Source: Costus lasius (taxonomy: Eukaryota > Streptophyta > Magnoliopsida > Zingiberales > Costaceae). From it: a stretch of 64,000 nucleotides of DNA. Positions within the stretch are counted from its first letter, which is position 1. Each line of letters opens with the position of its first letter. Below the pieces are notes generated by a model. That model was not told the origin of the DNA, did no database searches, and was given only the letters and a program-made list of their open reading frames with translations. A program made the translations under genes and the position numbers. Below, one piece after another: positions 12,365 through 24,189 of the stretch. Where the stretch lies: positions 83,607,178-83,671,177 of the forward strand of contig CM050449.1 of NCBI GenBank assembly GCA_027563935.2. The letters run 5' to 3'.

Positions 12365-14047
12365 TGAAGAGTCCCCTTCAAGGGGGAGCGAAACCCTAAA
12401 GTGGCGCAAGTAGATTCTAGGGGTTTCAATAACAAGATCGCATGTAGTTCATATGATTAAATTGTATAAATGGAATAGATCTTAAAGGAATCATACCAAT
12501 GCCATTAGAATGGATGGCGGCTTGGAAGAAGAGAGCGAATGGGATCTCCTCCAAAGGATGCGCACACAAGAAGATAGATGGCTCCTCCTTGGTGATCTTT
12601 GTGCTAGCAATGATCTTCAAGGTCTCCTAATCGCATGAAGGAGATGAGATGGTCTCTTGGCCTCGTCAAGTGCACTCCTTGTCGTGAAGAACACAACACG
12701 AAAAAGAGAGGTCCCGAGGAAGAGCCGAGAGCGTGAGATGTTTTCAACGTCAAGGCGTTACCTCAACGTGGAGGCGTTACTCTCAAATTTGGAAAAACCA
12801 ACTTCCAAATATAGTAACCACTTAACTCTTCATGCGTTCACTCCAAGTGAACCGATCCTCACCTCTTCACCCTTGAACCATGCGCTCATTTGATGAGCCG
12901 GTTCAAATAGATTTGGTTCAAAAACCAAATTAGGCCAAGCGTTGGTCTAGACCTTCTATGAACCAAATGGCTCAAGATCTAACCGTACATCTCCTGATGC
13001 TCTTGATCTCACCGATCTAGCATCTAATCTCTCGATCGAAGCTTACCGATCTCAAACCCTAATCAATCAAACATGATCAGACCAGATCTCACTTACAATC
13101 AGAGTTTAAACTCCTTTAAACTGAACCAAAATAATTCAGTCCACACGATCTGACTTAAGTAAGCCATATCATCAAATTGTGCGACCCTGAGGGTTTCCTT
13201 TAAATGTCGGTAACGATAACTTACGTTATCACGATCAGTGAGGGGTATCTAGCAACACATCACTGTCTCCCGATATAAAGGAAAGAGTCTTCCAAGACTA
13301 CACCCAAACCACAGCACAAGTGTGAATCCACTTCACCAGGCATATATGTTTTCTTTGCCACTGGATGTTCTTATTGGACAAGCGTGTCAAGCCTGTAGCT
13401 CCAATATGATGAGCATGATTAGATCAGATGAACATAGTCACCTGGGTATGGCCATACACTTTCTCAATCATCTCATCCAGGGGGGCCCCTTTAGAACATC
13501 ACACTCCAATCAAGGAGACGGCAATCCTATATCTATCACTAGTGCCCTAACCTGACTCATGATCATTATCCAAGATAGTCTATAACCATTATGTTTCAAA
13601 TGATATTGAACTACCTCAAAACAATGACAATCATCATTTAGAAACACAAGTGATCTCAAGTCAGAGGACATGTGCCACTTGTTGCAAATAAGGATTATTC
13701 ACATTGTGACAAGCAATTGAATATCCTAGTAGGGTCTGTCCAGTACATCCAATGTACCCATGAGTCTACATCTTATTCCATGCTCGAAGCATCCTATAAG
13801 ATTAGAACACATATTAGTCTCAATCATATCAAGGCTGTCTCATGTTCACCAAGATATATCGACTAAGGACACATAGCATGTCAGCCTAGCTGAACAGCTT
13901 TGAGACATTATTCAGAAGTACACTTATTGCAGCAGACAATGTAACAAACTGAATAACAACCATTGCCTTTATAAACATAAGAGTTTATACATGATACTGA
14001 AAGAATCCCAAGGCCTCAAACATTAGCCTTAAGGGCATACCCCAACA
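12365..14047 (-). repeat. 5' LTR of E1
   Basis: 1683 bp, plus-strand ends TGAAGAGTCC and CCCCAACA, next to the primer site on one side and TSD ATTTA on the other. Nearly identical to 4782-6610 apart from the 147-bp duplication there and scattered substitutions. Confidence 0.95.
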
Positions 14048-14052
14048 ATTTA

Positions 14053-15180
14053 ATCTTATGTGGGCTGCCCGATTAATGTGTGCTGTGCTGGGGCCTGCGT
14101 GCCTGGAAATATATTGTAAATTATTTATTGTGATCTGCGCATCACATTTTAATTAATTTATAAAGTGTAATTGACCTGCGTGTCAATCATGTCTAGATAG
14201 ATTAAATTGTATTTTAATCAGATATGAGCACAGAGCACACTTGGCAGAGGCGCATGCAGCAAGTGGCTTCACCAGTGGGAGGTCTAGGGTTCGACTCTAG
14301 GACAGGCGCATTTTACCTGGTGGGCGCACCTGACCTGCAGTGGGCGCTTGGGCCCGGGTTGGGCCAAAGAAAATGCAAAAGACCCAAGAAGAGCTCAAGT
14401 GAAGACTTAAGTTAATTAAGGTCTTACTTAGGCTTAATGGGCTTTTACCACATAAGATCATCATGCTTTTAATTTACTGTTTCAGTAATTTAGTAACTGC
14501 ATGATTTATTCTTCTGCTATCACCATAGGATTTGAATGATAGTAAGAAGATAAAAGGACCATTAAAATCCAACGTTAAATATCAAGCACGATAGCCTTCT
14601 GACGCGAAACCTCACTGTTCTGACTATCGTTGGGGCCGTGTTGTACCCACTCAGTGGGCACGCCCATCTATCTTCAGACGGTGTGTGATTACACCTGCGT
14701 GTTACAGAGAAGGGATTTATCGCTTCTCGTTGCTCAGCATAGCACGTGGTGGTCCAGGGAGTAGGTCGGGTCAGCTTGACCATGTAGGCTACATATTGAG
14801 CATATGGTAGCTATATGGAGGCAGCCATCTGAGGGATCAGAGACTGTGTTGTACCAACTCAGTTGGCACAGTCTGCTGGATTGCCCAGATGAAGGGGAAT
14901 CGCACGGGTTGGCGATTGGCAGGGATTGCCTACCAGAGATTAGTGCTTGTACTCTCTGTGCATCTTATCTCGCCTGAGCGGGACGCGGAGACCAAGTATG
15001 AAATCTGGATCCCATCTCACTAAAAGAGTTTCACTCTTTCGGACTGTTTTACTAGATTTTTCAGTCAGATAAAATAGTGAGAAAAGAATCATTCTTAAGT
15101 CCTGAATTGATTCTAACATTGATACTGACCTTGCTGTTCTTGCATTGTTGTAGATTACTGCAGCAACGAACACCACAGCC
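14053..15180 (+). other. E2 leader, second part
   Basis: Continuation of the E2 leader after the E1 insertion. It carries the tRNA-like motif (14242-14310), palindromes CCCACTCAGTGGG (14646-14658) and CCAACTCAGTTGG (14854-14866), and near its end TACTGAC plus a pyrimidine-rich run ending TTGTAG (15153), which looks like a 3' splice site. No protein-coding frame with recognisable motifs. Confidence 0.8.
14242..14310 (+). other. tRNA-like motif in E2 leader
   Basis: TGGCAGAGGCG resembles a pol III A box, and GGTTCGACT within CTAG...CTAG (14284-14300) resembles a B box in a T-arm. In E3 the matching stem is CCAG...CTGG (31828-31844), a paired change that keeps base pairing. It is not a complete tRNA gene: no clear anticodon arm or acceptor stem was found. 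Confidence 0.4.
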
Positions 15181-15186
15181 TTCAAT

Positions 15187-18100
15187 GTGCGATCCCTACT
15201 GGAAAGGGAGAAGTTTGCTAGGCCAAACTTCTCAGACTGGTACGGACACCTTAAGATTGTTCTTAAGGCTGAGAGGAAACTGTATGTCCTCGAGACGGCT
15301 ATACCGCCTCAACCCGCTGCGAACGCCGCAAGGGCGGTTCGGGAAGCTTATGAAAAGCATGTCAATGATAGCATTGACGTCGCTTGCCTTATGCTAGCGT
15401 CTATGACGCCACAGCTGCAACGTCAGCATGAGGATTTATCTGCTATAGAAATTATAGCAAACCTCAAGATGCTATATGCAGCACAGGCAAGGACTGAACG
15501 CTATAATTTGACTAAACTTTTCTTTCAGAGCAAACTGACTGAAGGGAGTCCAGTTGGAGCTCATGTGCTCAAGATGATTGGGTACAAGGAGGCTCTAGAG
15601 AAACTGGGACACACCATCAATCAGGAGCTTGTTGTAGATATCATCCTGTAGTCTCTCCCGGCCTCTTTCGATCCTTTCATTATTAATTTTAATATGAACA
15701 AGATCGACTGTACGCCAGCAGAGTTACTGAATATGCTCTTGACAACTGAGCAGACTCAGTCTCGTGAGAAGGGAACGCCTTCATCCTCTGTCCTCATGGT
15801 TCCTTCTAGGAACAAGAAGAAGGGGAAGAAGGGCAAAGCCCCTGTCAAGAGCTACAACAAGGCTCTGAAGCAAAAAGTAAAGCGGTCGAAGGAATACAGA
15901 TGTTTCCATTGTGGCCAGCTGGGTCACTGGAAAAAGGACTGTAAAGCGCTCCAAGGAGATAAGAAGGGAAGCAACTCTTTCGCTTCTGGCTCAGGTATTT
16001 TCGTGACTGAAGTCATGGTTTCTTCTTCTATTTCATGGGTGTTAGACACTGCATGTGGAGTTCACATTTGTTCAAATGTACAGGAACTCAAGAGAAGAAG
16101 ACAGGTGGGACAGCATGAGGTGGACCTACGAGTAGGAAACGGGGCACGGGTTGCTGCTGTTGCTGTAGGAGTTTATCACATCTCTTTACCATCTGGTCTT
16201 GTATTAGAACTGGACAATTGTTATTTTGTACCAAGCATAACTAAGAATATTATCTCTATTCCTGCTCTTGTCAGGAAAGGGTTTTCCTTTGAATGCAAGA
16301 TTTCAAAGTGTTACATTTCTTTTGATAATATTGTTTATGCTACTGGGTCAATTAACAATGGGTTATTCATGTTGAACATGGAATGTTCTATACAACAGAT
16401 TGATATTAAGAAAGCCAAGTATGCTGATGACAGCACCTTGCTATGGCATAGTCGTTTAGGCCATACTAACAAGAAGCGCATTAAGCGGTTGCATGACTAT
16501 GGACTGCTGGGATCATTCTCCTATGAGGAGCTTGATACATGCAAAGCTTGTTTAATGGGTAAAATGACGAAGTCTCCTTTTTCCAATAAAGGTCAAAGGG
16601 CTTCAGGTTTACTTGACCTCATTCACAGTGATGTGTGTGGGCCATTTAGTAAACATGCCAGAGGTGGCTATTCATACTTCATTACCTTTACTGATGATTT
16701 CAGTAGGTATGGTTATGTCTATCTTATGAGACATAAGAGTGAATCTTTTGACAAGTTCAAAGAGTTCAAAAATGAAGTACAAAATCAGCTAGGCCGAAAT
16801 ATCAAGGCACTTCGCTCAGATCGAGGTGGAGAATACTTGAGTCATGAGTTTACTGACTATCTGAAGGAGTGTGGGATTATCTCACAGCTCACTCTGCCAG
16901 GAACACCGCAATGGAATGGTGTGTCCGAGAGGAGAAATAGAACATTACTGGATATGGTTCGTTCTATGATGAGTCAGGCTACTCTACCTTACTCCTTTTG
17001 GGGATTTGCACTGGAAACAGCTGCAAAGGTACTAAACCGAGTGCCATCCAAGGCCGTTTCAAAGACTCCATATGAGTTATGGTATGGGAAACAGCTGAGC
17101 TTGACATTTATTAAGATCTGGGGTTGCGAGGCTTATGTCAAAAAGCTCGCCTCTGGGAAACTAAAGAGCAGATCTGAGAAATGTATCTTTGTCGGTTACC
17201 CTAAGGAAACTAAGGGTTATTATTTCTACGATCCCAAAGAGAACAAAGTATTTGTTGCTCGGACGGCTATATTTCTTGAGAAAGAATTTCTTCTGCAAGA
17301 GGCCAGTGGGAGAGAAATACAGCTGGATGAGAATCCAGAAGAAGGACAAAGTAGTCAAGCACAGTTGGATGAGCCTAAGCCAGTAGATCAGGTTACTGAG
17401 CAACCTGAGGCTCAGATATCACAGGAACCGCGAAGATCGGGAAGGATCCGTCGACAGCCTGAGCGCTATGACGGAGTCTACATCATTGATGATGAACCCC
17501 TCACTTATGCGGATGCGGTCAGTGGACCGGAATCAGCGAGATGGCTTGAAGCTATGCGAGCCGAGATGGACTCCATGTCAGATAACCAAGTCTGGGATTT
17601 GGTTGATCCGCCTCCGGGAGTAATCCCTATAGGCTGTAAATGGATCTTCAAGAAGAAGATAGACATGGATGGCAACGTGGTTACCTATAAAGGCAGGCTA
17701 GTTGCGAAAGGTTTCAAACAAATCTATGGGATAGATTATGATGAAACTTTCTCTCCTGTAGCTATGTTCAAGTCTATTCGGATTATTCTCGCGATAGCAG
17801 CATATTATGATTATGAGATCTGGCAGATGGATGTGAAGACCGCTTTCCTTAATGGAAAATTAGAACAGGATGTGTATATGACACAACCTGAAGGTTTCAC
17901 TAATCCATCGGATCGTCATAAAATATGCAAATTAAAGAAGTCCATTTATGGACTTAAACAAGCATCAAGAAGCTGGAATATTCGTTTTGATGAATCAATC
18001 TGTGAATTTGGTTTCATCAAGAATGAAGATGACCCGTGTGTTTATAAGAGGTTTAGTGGGAGCGTGATTACTTTCCTAGTCCTCTACGTCGATGATATCT

Positions 18101-19068
18101 TAATCATTGGAAACGATATTCCTGAACTTCATGCTGTCAAAGCATGGTTAAGAAAATGTTTCCAGATGAAAGATTTAGGAGAAGCACCCTATATATTAGG
18201 TGTGAAGATCTACAGAGATAGATCTAAGAGGCTTCTCGGGCTGTGCCAGAGTACTTACATCGATAAAGTCCTGGAGAGATTCCATTTAGAAAATTCTAAA
18301 AGAGGATATCTTCCAGTCAGACATGGTCTGAATCTTTCAAAGAGTCAGTGTCCACAAACACGGACTGAGAAAGATGAAATGGACAATACGCCTTATGCTT
18401 CGGCTATTGGATCCATTATGTATGCGATGTTGTGTTCTCGCCCAGACGTTGCTTACGGGTTAAGCCTGACCCGTCGATTCCAAAGTAATCCAGGGAAGGC
18501 ACACTGGATTGCGGTCAAGAATATTTTGAAATATCTTCGGAGGACCAAAGATATGTTCTTGATTTATGGAGGTCAGGAAGAACTCAGTATTGAAGGATAT
18601 ACTGACGCTTCGTTCCAATCTGACCAGGATGATTTCCGATCGCAATTAGGCTATATTTTTAGCTTGAATGGAGGAGCAGTAGTGTGGAAAAGTTTCAAAC
18701 AGTCAATTGTTGCTGATTCCACAACAGAAGCCGAGTATGTTGCAGCCTCAGAAGCATCTAAGGAGGCAGTGTGGATTCGTAAGTTCGTTCAGGAACTTGG
18801 TGTTGTTCCTTCGAGTGCAGATCCTTTGGTTATCTTCTGTGATAACACTGGAGCAATAGCACAAGCAAAGGAACCACGGTCGCACCAGAAGTCCAAGCAC
18901 ATACAGAGAAGGTTTCACTTGATCCGGGAGATCATTGATCGAGGCGAGATCAAAGTCTGCAAGGTTCATATAGATGACAATCTGGCAGACCCGATTACAA
19001 AGCCTCTGGCGCAGCCGAAGCATGAGAAGCACTGTAATAATATGGGTTTGAGATTTCTCAACCATTAG
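15187..19068 (+). pseudogene. Copia gag-pol polyprotein of E2, one nonsense codon
   Basis: One frame from the gag N terminus to the RNase H end, stop at 19068. Order: capsid (LLEREKFARPNFSDWYGHL); zinc knuckle CX2CX4HX4C at 15901-15942; protease DTA with Asp at 16045; integrase HHCC and DDE motifs between about 16440 and 16950; reverse transcriptase YVDD at 18085-18096; RNase H GYTDASF from about 18595, TEAEY and FCDN. A TAG at 15649-15651 replaces the Gln of IILQSLP in gag. The family's ATG is changed: the sister copies have ATGAGCTTCAATG where this copy has ACAGCCTTCAATG, so translation would have to use the internal ATG-less stretch or a GTG/ATG a few codons on. Pol is otherwise intact. 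Confidence 0.95.
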
Positions 19069-19074
19069 ATTAAG

Positions 19075-19088
19075 TGCAAGTGGGAGAT
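19075..19088 (+). promoter_or_regulatory. Polypurine tract of E2
   Basis: GCAAGTGGGAGAT-type purine run directly before the 3' LTR start at 19089, identical in E1 and E3. Confidence 0.8.
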
Positions 19089-20768
19089 TGTTGGGGTATG
19101 CCCTTAAGGCTAATGTTTGAGGCCTTGGGATTATATCAGTATCATGTATAAACTCAATGTTTATAAAGGCAATGGTTGTTATTCAGGTTCTTACATCATC
19201 TGCTGCAATATGTATACTTCTGAATAATGTCTCAATGCTGTTCAGCTTGGCTGACATGCAGTTTTGTCCTTAGTCGAGATATCTTGGTGAACATGAGACA
19301 GCCTTGATATGATTGAGACTAATATGTGTTCTAATCTTATTGGATGCTTCGAGCATGGAATAAGATGTAGACTCATGGGTACATTGGATGTACTGGACAG
19401 ACCCTACTTAGGATATTCAATTGCTTGTCACAATGTGAATAATCCTTGTATGCAAACAAGTGGCATACTTCCTCTGACTTGAGATCACTTGTGTTTCTAA
19501 ATGATGATTGGCATTGTTTTGAGGTAGTTCAATATCATTTGAAACATAATGGTTATAGACTATCTTGGATAATGAGCATGAGTCATGTTAGGGCTCTAGT
19601 GATAGATATAGGATTGCCGTCTCCTTGGTTGGAGTGTGATGTTCTATAAGGGCCCCCTGGATGAGATGATTGAGAAAGTATATGGCCATACCCAGATGAC
19701 TATGTTTCATCTGATCTAATCATTCTCATCATATTGGAATTACAGGCTTGACACGCTTGTCCAATAAGAACATCCAGTGGCAAAGGAAACATGTATGCCT
19801 AGTGAAGTGGATTCACACTTGTGCGGTGGTTTGGGTGTAGTCTTGGGAGACTCTTTCCTTTATATCGGGAGACAGTGATGTGTTGCTAGATACCCCTCAC
19901 TGATCGTGATAACGTAAGTTATCGTTACCGACATTTAAAGGAAACCCTTAGGGTCGCACAATTTGATGATATGGCTTACTTGAGTCAGATCGTGTGGACT
20001 GAATTGTTTTGGTTCAGTTTAAAGGGATTTAATCTCTGATTGTAAGTGAGATCTGGTCTGATCATGTTTGATTGATTAGGGCTTGAGATCGGTAAGCTTC
20101 GATCGAGAGAATTGATGCTAGATCGGTGAGATCAAGAGCATCAAGAGATGAACGGTTAGATCTTGAACCATTTGGTTCAGTAAGATCTAGACCATGGCTT
20201 GGGCTGATTTGATTTGGTCTTTGAACCAAATTGAAATGGATTGAATTGGCTTGAACCGGTTCACATGTGTGAACGCTTGGTTCAAAGCTTGAAGGCGTTT
20301 TGGTCGGTTTTGAGATCATGGGCGCATGGCTTCATGACTTTCTATTTTTGGAAAGTCATTAACGCCACTTCCTCTCAACGCCTAAAACGTTTGCCTCTTC
20401 TCGACGCCCCCTCTCTCGTGTGTGATTCTTCACGCCTTGGAGAGCATTCGGACAAGCCAAGGAACATGGAGATCTCATCCCTTCAAGCGATTAGGACACT
20501 TAGAGATCCTTGCTAGCACAAGGAGCGACAAGAAGAAAGCTTCTCTCATCTTGTGTGCGGTGCCTTTGGAGAAGAAGCACTCGCATCTTTGCTTCCAAGT
20601 CGCCATCCTTGCAATGGCAATGGTATGAATCCCTTTCGCTCTATACAAGCCTTAAGAGTTGATTATATGACATGCATATCGATTTTCTATGAAACCCTAG
20701 CTTCCGCATGTATGATCCTTGTTATGCGCCTATTAGGGTTTCTTCCCCCTGTTTTTGGGGACTTTTCA
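19089..20768 (+). repeat. 3' LTR of E2
   Basis: 1680 bp from TGTTGGGGTATG to GGGGACTTTTCA, then TSD CAATG. Differences from the 5' LTR by eye include T for C near 19158, T for A in the CTTATTGGATG stretch and A for G in AAAGTATATGG; roughly ten in all. Confidence 0.95.
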
Positions 20769-20773
20769 CAATG

Positions 20774-21071
20774 CACCTATGAGTCTACATCTTATTCCAT
20801 GCTCGAAGCATCCTATAAGATTAGAACACATATTAGTCTCAATCATATCAAGGCTGTCTCATGTTCACCAAGATATCTCGACTAAGGACAATGCTAATGT
20901 CAGCCAAGCTGAACACCATTGAGACATTATTCATAAGTATACATAACAGCAGCAGATAATGTAACAACCTGAATAACAACCATTGCCTTTATAAACTTAT
21001 ACATAGTTTATACATGATACTGAAATCATCCCAAAGGCCTCAAACATTAGCCTTAAGGGCACACCCCAACA
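20774..21071 (-). repeat. Solo copia LTR (LTR0), right part
   Basis: Continues LTR0 from 2440 and ends …CACACCCCAACA before TSD CTGGT (21072-21076). Together with 1100-2440 it makes one LTR of about 1.64 kb. Confidence 0.85.
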
Positions 21072-21076
21072 CTGGT

Positions 21077-21494
21077 TCCCTTCACAATGCTGCGAATGGG
21101 AGGGCACACGACGAGGCTGTAGATGACACGCTCCTGGCTGGGCGCTAAGGGAGGTGAGGGGAGGAGGAACCGTAGGACTCTCAGGGAACAATAAGTTAAT
21201 GAAAAGAGGTGCCCGGGGCGATTCGGTGTAGCTCCGGCCCTTTTGATTGAATAAAAATTGTTGTACAGTAGAAGAAGGATTGGGAGGACTCACAGTCGAG
21301 TATCCCAGAGTTTGTTGGACCTAGACCTTCACATGGGGGAAGGTTTTTACTATAACAAAGCTAAAGAAGAGCTAGACCTCAACCTTCTTTTATAGCTCAA
21401 GAGGGAGGGAAAAACACATGCAAAACACCTGAGGGTTGTTGGATAAGCCAACAACCTCTAACTTCCTAAAAGAGAGTCAAGATACTCTCTAACA
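21077..21494 (-). repeat. 5' LTR of element J, 5' part
   Basis: On the minus strand it begins TGTTAGAGAGTATCTTGAC at 21494 and holds GCTATAAAAGAAGG (near 21390), a TATA box about 100 bp in. That is an LTR-like promoter arrangement in the same orientation as the J gag and primer site. It joins with 833-1094. Confidence 0.5.
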
Positions 21495-22374
21495 AACTAA
21501 AAGTAGATGCTACCAACTCCAGCAGGGCATCTTGAAGGGGAAGCTGGCGCATGGGCTAGGCTTCATGGGCCATTGTCCTGGCCAAATTTGATGTGCTAGA
21601 CTATCTCGGAGAAGCTGCCATGAAATAGCAAAACTTACTGATCATGGGCTGATTCTGTACGTTGTTGGCTGTCTCTTGGGTTGAGTTGAGGACCTGATTG
21701 TGGTAACAGTCTGTCGTGGACTCTTGTGGTAGTCCTCGGGGAAGATTTACCATGGGGATAGGGTGGAGGGACTCCGTTGAGGTGGTAGATGACTAAGGAT
21801 CCCCACATATCGGTCAGAAGGGTGTGAGGAATGTTACGAGCGACGAATAGCAGGCAAAATAGAGCTCTTTTTGCACTTCTAGGCATTTCCACGGCAGCGG
21901 TGTGGAATTTTCCACGGCCGTAATTTTGGCTAGAATCTAGGCAAAAGTTTCTGGGCATTTCCACGGCAGGGGTGTGGAAATTTCCATGTCCGTAATTTTG
22001 ACTGGAATTTGGGTAGAAGTTTCTGGGCATTTCCACGGCAGGGGTGTGGAAATTTTCATGGCCGTAATTTTGGCTTAAATCTGGGTAGAAGCTTTTACGG
22101 CAAGGGTGTGGAAATTTCTACTGCCGTAATTTTGGCTGTTGTTCTCCATTTGAGCTAAATTTTCTAGAGCATCCACATTATGCTCTGGAAGTCTTCTCAA
22201 GTGTCTTCTAGGAGTGTTTTGTCACACACATATATGTCATTGACTCCATCAGCATCCCTTCATAATAAGATATGGATGCAATTAGCGCATCCATTTACTT
22301 CTACAAGAGTATGAAGTTCGTAGAATAAGATAAATAAAACTCTCAGTAAGATGATTCTGAGTGCAACTAGTGCA
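21495..22374. other. Unassigned spacer with a 72-bp tandem repeat
   Basis: No gene recognised. The minus-strand open frame covering 21635-22036 is produced by the 72-bp (24-codon) repeat and has no known domain. Near 22262-22379 the sequence contains degenerate copies of a GCAAYTAGYGCAYCCAT motif that continues on the far side of G1. Confidence 0.4.
21880..22140. repeat. 72-bp tandem repeat, about 3.5 copies
   Basis: GGCATTTCCACGGCA recurs at 21883, 21955 and 22027 with exact 72-base spacing, and a decayed copy follows near 22095. Each unit holds a weak inverted repeat (CCACGGCAG…GTGTGG…GGCCGTAATTT) resembling the ACGG/CCGT repeats in the gypsy LTRs. Confidence 0.85.
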
Positions 22375-22379
22375 CCCAT

Positions 22380-24189
22380 TGTTGTAGTCCGCAAGTGCAC
22401 AGATACTCGAAGTAATGAAATATATATCGAACCACATAGACCTTGTTGTTAAGTATCGACGAATTGAGTTTTCACTAGCTAAACAAATCGAATAATGATG
22501 CAAACGATCGGAAAATGCACGGAAAAATATCAGAGAAGAAAACTAGGACTAGGGGTTCATCCACCTTAACTTTAATGACTAGAAGAAAATAAAGACTGTC
22601 AATCAAATTTTATCATGATAAAGATTTAATTTACTTCATAAAAGGATCATCTCGCTCTCGCACAGATCTATCCAATGCTGAAAATAAATAAATCATTAAA
22701 CAAAGAACTCAAGGATCACTCTCGTGCTTCCGAATTCTAAGTTAAACATCTCATGTGGAAACTCAAGGATGACTCTCGTGCGTCCTGAAACTCATCACAA
22801 GTTCTACTTAAGGTTCTCCGGTTATCAGAAATTTAATCTCTTACAATTTCAAATCAAACCTAATACTTTAACTCAATCGAAAGAATCAGAAAATTAACAT
22901 GGCAATAAATCACTAAAAATCAAAATTCAAAGAACAAACCTAATCTCTTACGATAAGTTTCAAACTCAATGATTTTTAGGGTTCCAAATTTCACAATCAA
23001 CCTCTCAGTCTATTTTGCAAAACTCTAAAACATGCTGATATTTATAAAACTAAGGAGAATTAAAGGAAAGTCATCACATAAGCAGAACTATCGTAACAAA
23101 ATTATCATGACAAAAATAATCAATGTCTAGTCATTAAAAAAGTTAAGGGGATTACACCCCCATGTCCCATACGAAGGTTTAAACTAGCATGATGGAAGAA
23201 TTACAGCAAAACATAGTTTTTGAATGATTAGAAATCATAAGGGAGGAGTAAAAGTTACAAAACAGGGCTGTAATCTAAATTACACCCCATAATTTGCCTT
23301 GAAGTCGCGATGAATAGTGCTGCGACCGCATTTTTGATGATTTTTCCCTCAATCGATCTCCTATCGCTCTGAAACTTCTGTGGTGTCTTCTTCCTCAGGC
23401 AAAGCTTCCTTTCAAAAATCGTGGCCGGAGATGGTCTGTGCGATGAACAGTGATGAACCCTAGCGCAGCGGCAATTTCCTGAAATTCTCGCTGAATACGT
23501 GATAAAAATTGTTCCTTTTTCTTTGCAAATCTTCACCTACTTGTCCTGAGTCTTCCCCTTTTTTTGGATCTTCAATTGGTGCCCTAAATCTCAAGAAATT
23601 GTGTTTTTTAGGTTTCAGTGTAAAAATCAGAAATCTGGGGGCAAAATTACGGTACCGTTAAAAACGTCACAGTACTGCCGTAATTTTGCCTCGGAAGTTC
23701 TGTAAGGAATTCATCTGAAATTACGGCACCGTAATGATTTGGCCCAAAATTACGGTAGTGTCGTATTTCTCTTGGTTGACTCTAAAAGTTTCTGTGTGAA
23801 ATCATCTGGAATTATGGCACCGTGAAAATATTTACGACAGTGCCGAATTTTCCCCGAAGCCTCTGGTCAGATTCGCTGAAATTACGGCACCGTAATGATT
23901 TTGACCAAAATTACGGTAGTGCCATAATTTGTCTGGGAAGCTCGTTTTGACTTGAAATTTGATTTGTAAACTCCTCTTGATGATTAGAACTCGTTCATGC
24001 ATTGAAATTGCTTGAAAACCGGTGATAATGATACTTTTTTGCCTAAAATTGATCAAAAACCAAAGAAGGTGTAGATTCTGAAGTATTTTGCAAGTAAAGC
24101 ATAAAAATAAAGCAAAAGAGCAAAATTATGACTCAAAAGGTTAGTTGATCAGCATGAAAAGAAAATCATTATGAAATTTAGTGTCATCA
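22380..24189 (-). repeat. 3' LTR of G1
   Basis: Plus-strand ends TGTTGTAGTCCGC and GTGTCATCA. Between about 23640 and 23935 it carries repeated inverted ACGG(T/C)ACCGT / GTGCCGTAATTT units. Between about 22650 and 22800 it carries CACTCTCGTGC repeats. The 5' LTR matches closely but has different numbers of these small repeats. Confidence 0.9.

Larger units (their letters stand above)
4782..14047 (-). mobile_element. Ty1/copia element E1 (opposite orientation)
   Basis: Complete minus-strand copy of the same family, 9266 bp, TSD ATTTA at 4777-4781 and 14048-14052. Order on the plus strand: 3' LTR 4782-6610, polypurine tract, gag-pol 6631-10515, leader, primer site 12351-12364, 5' LTR 12365-14047. 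It landed in the leader of E2. Its reading frame contains two nonsense codons but no frameshift. Confidence 0.95.
2441..20768 (+). mobile_element. Ty1/copia element E2, split by E1
   Basis: Complete LTR element: 5' LTR 2441-4120, primer site 4121-4135, leader 4136-4781 and 14053-15180, gag-pol 15187-19068, polypurine tract just before 19089, 3' LTR 19089-20768. The two LTRs have the same length, 1680 bp, and by eye differ at about ten sites. TSD CAATG is present at 2436-2440 and 20769-20773. The element's own length is about 9.06 kb once the opposite-strand E1 insertion is removed. It has lost coding ability through one nonsense codon and a damaged start codon. Confidence 0.95.

Noticed and set aside
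14224..14415. 63-codon frame in the copia leader
   Set aside because: It overlaps the tRNA-like module and is not kept open in E1 and E3.
21635..22036. 133-codon minus-strand frame with a 24-residue repeat
   Set aside because: The 72-bp DNA repeat is a multiple of three, which keeps a frame open automatically; no family recognised and the repeat resembles LTR sequence.
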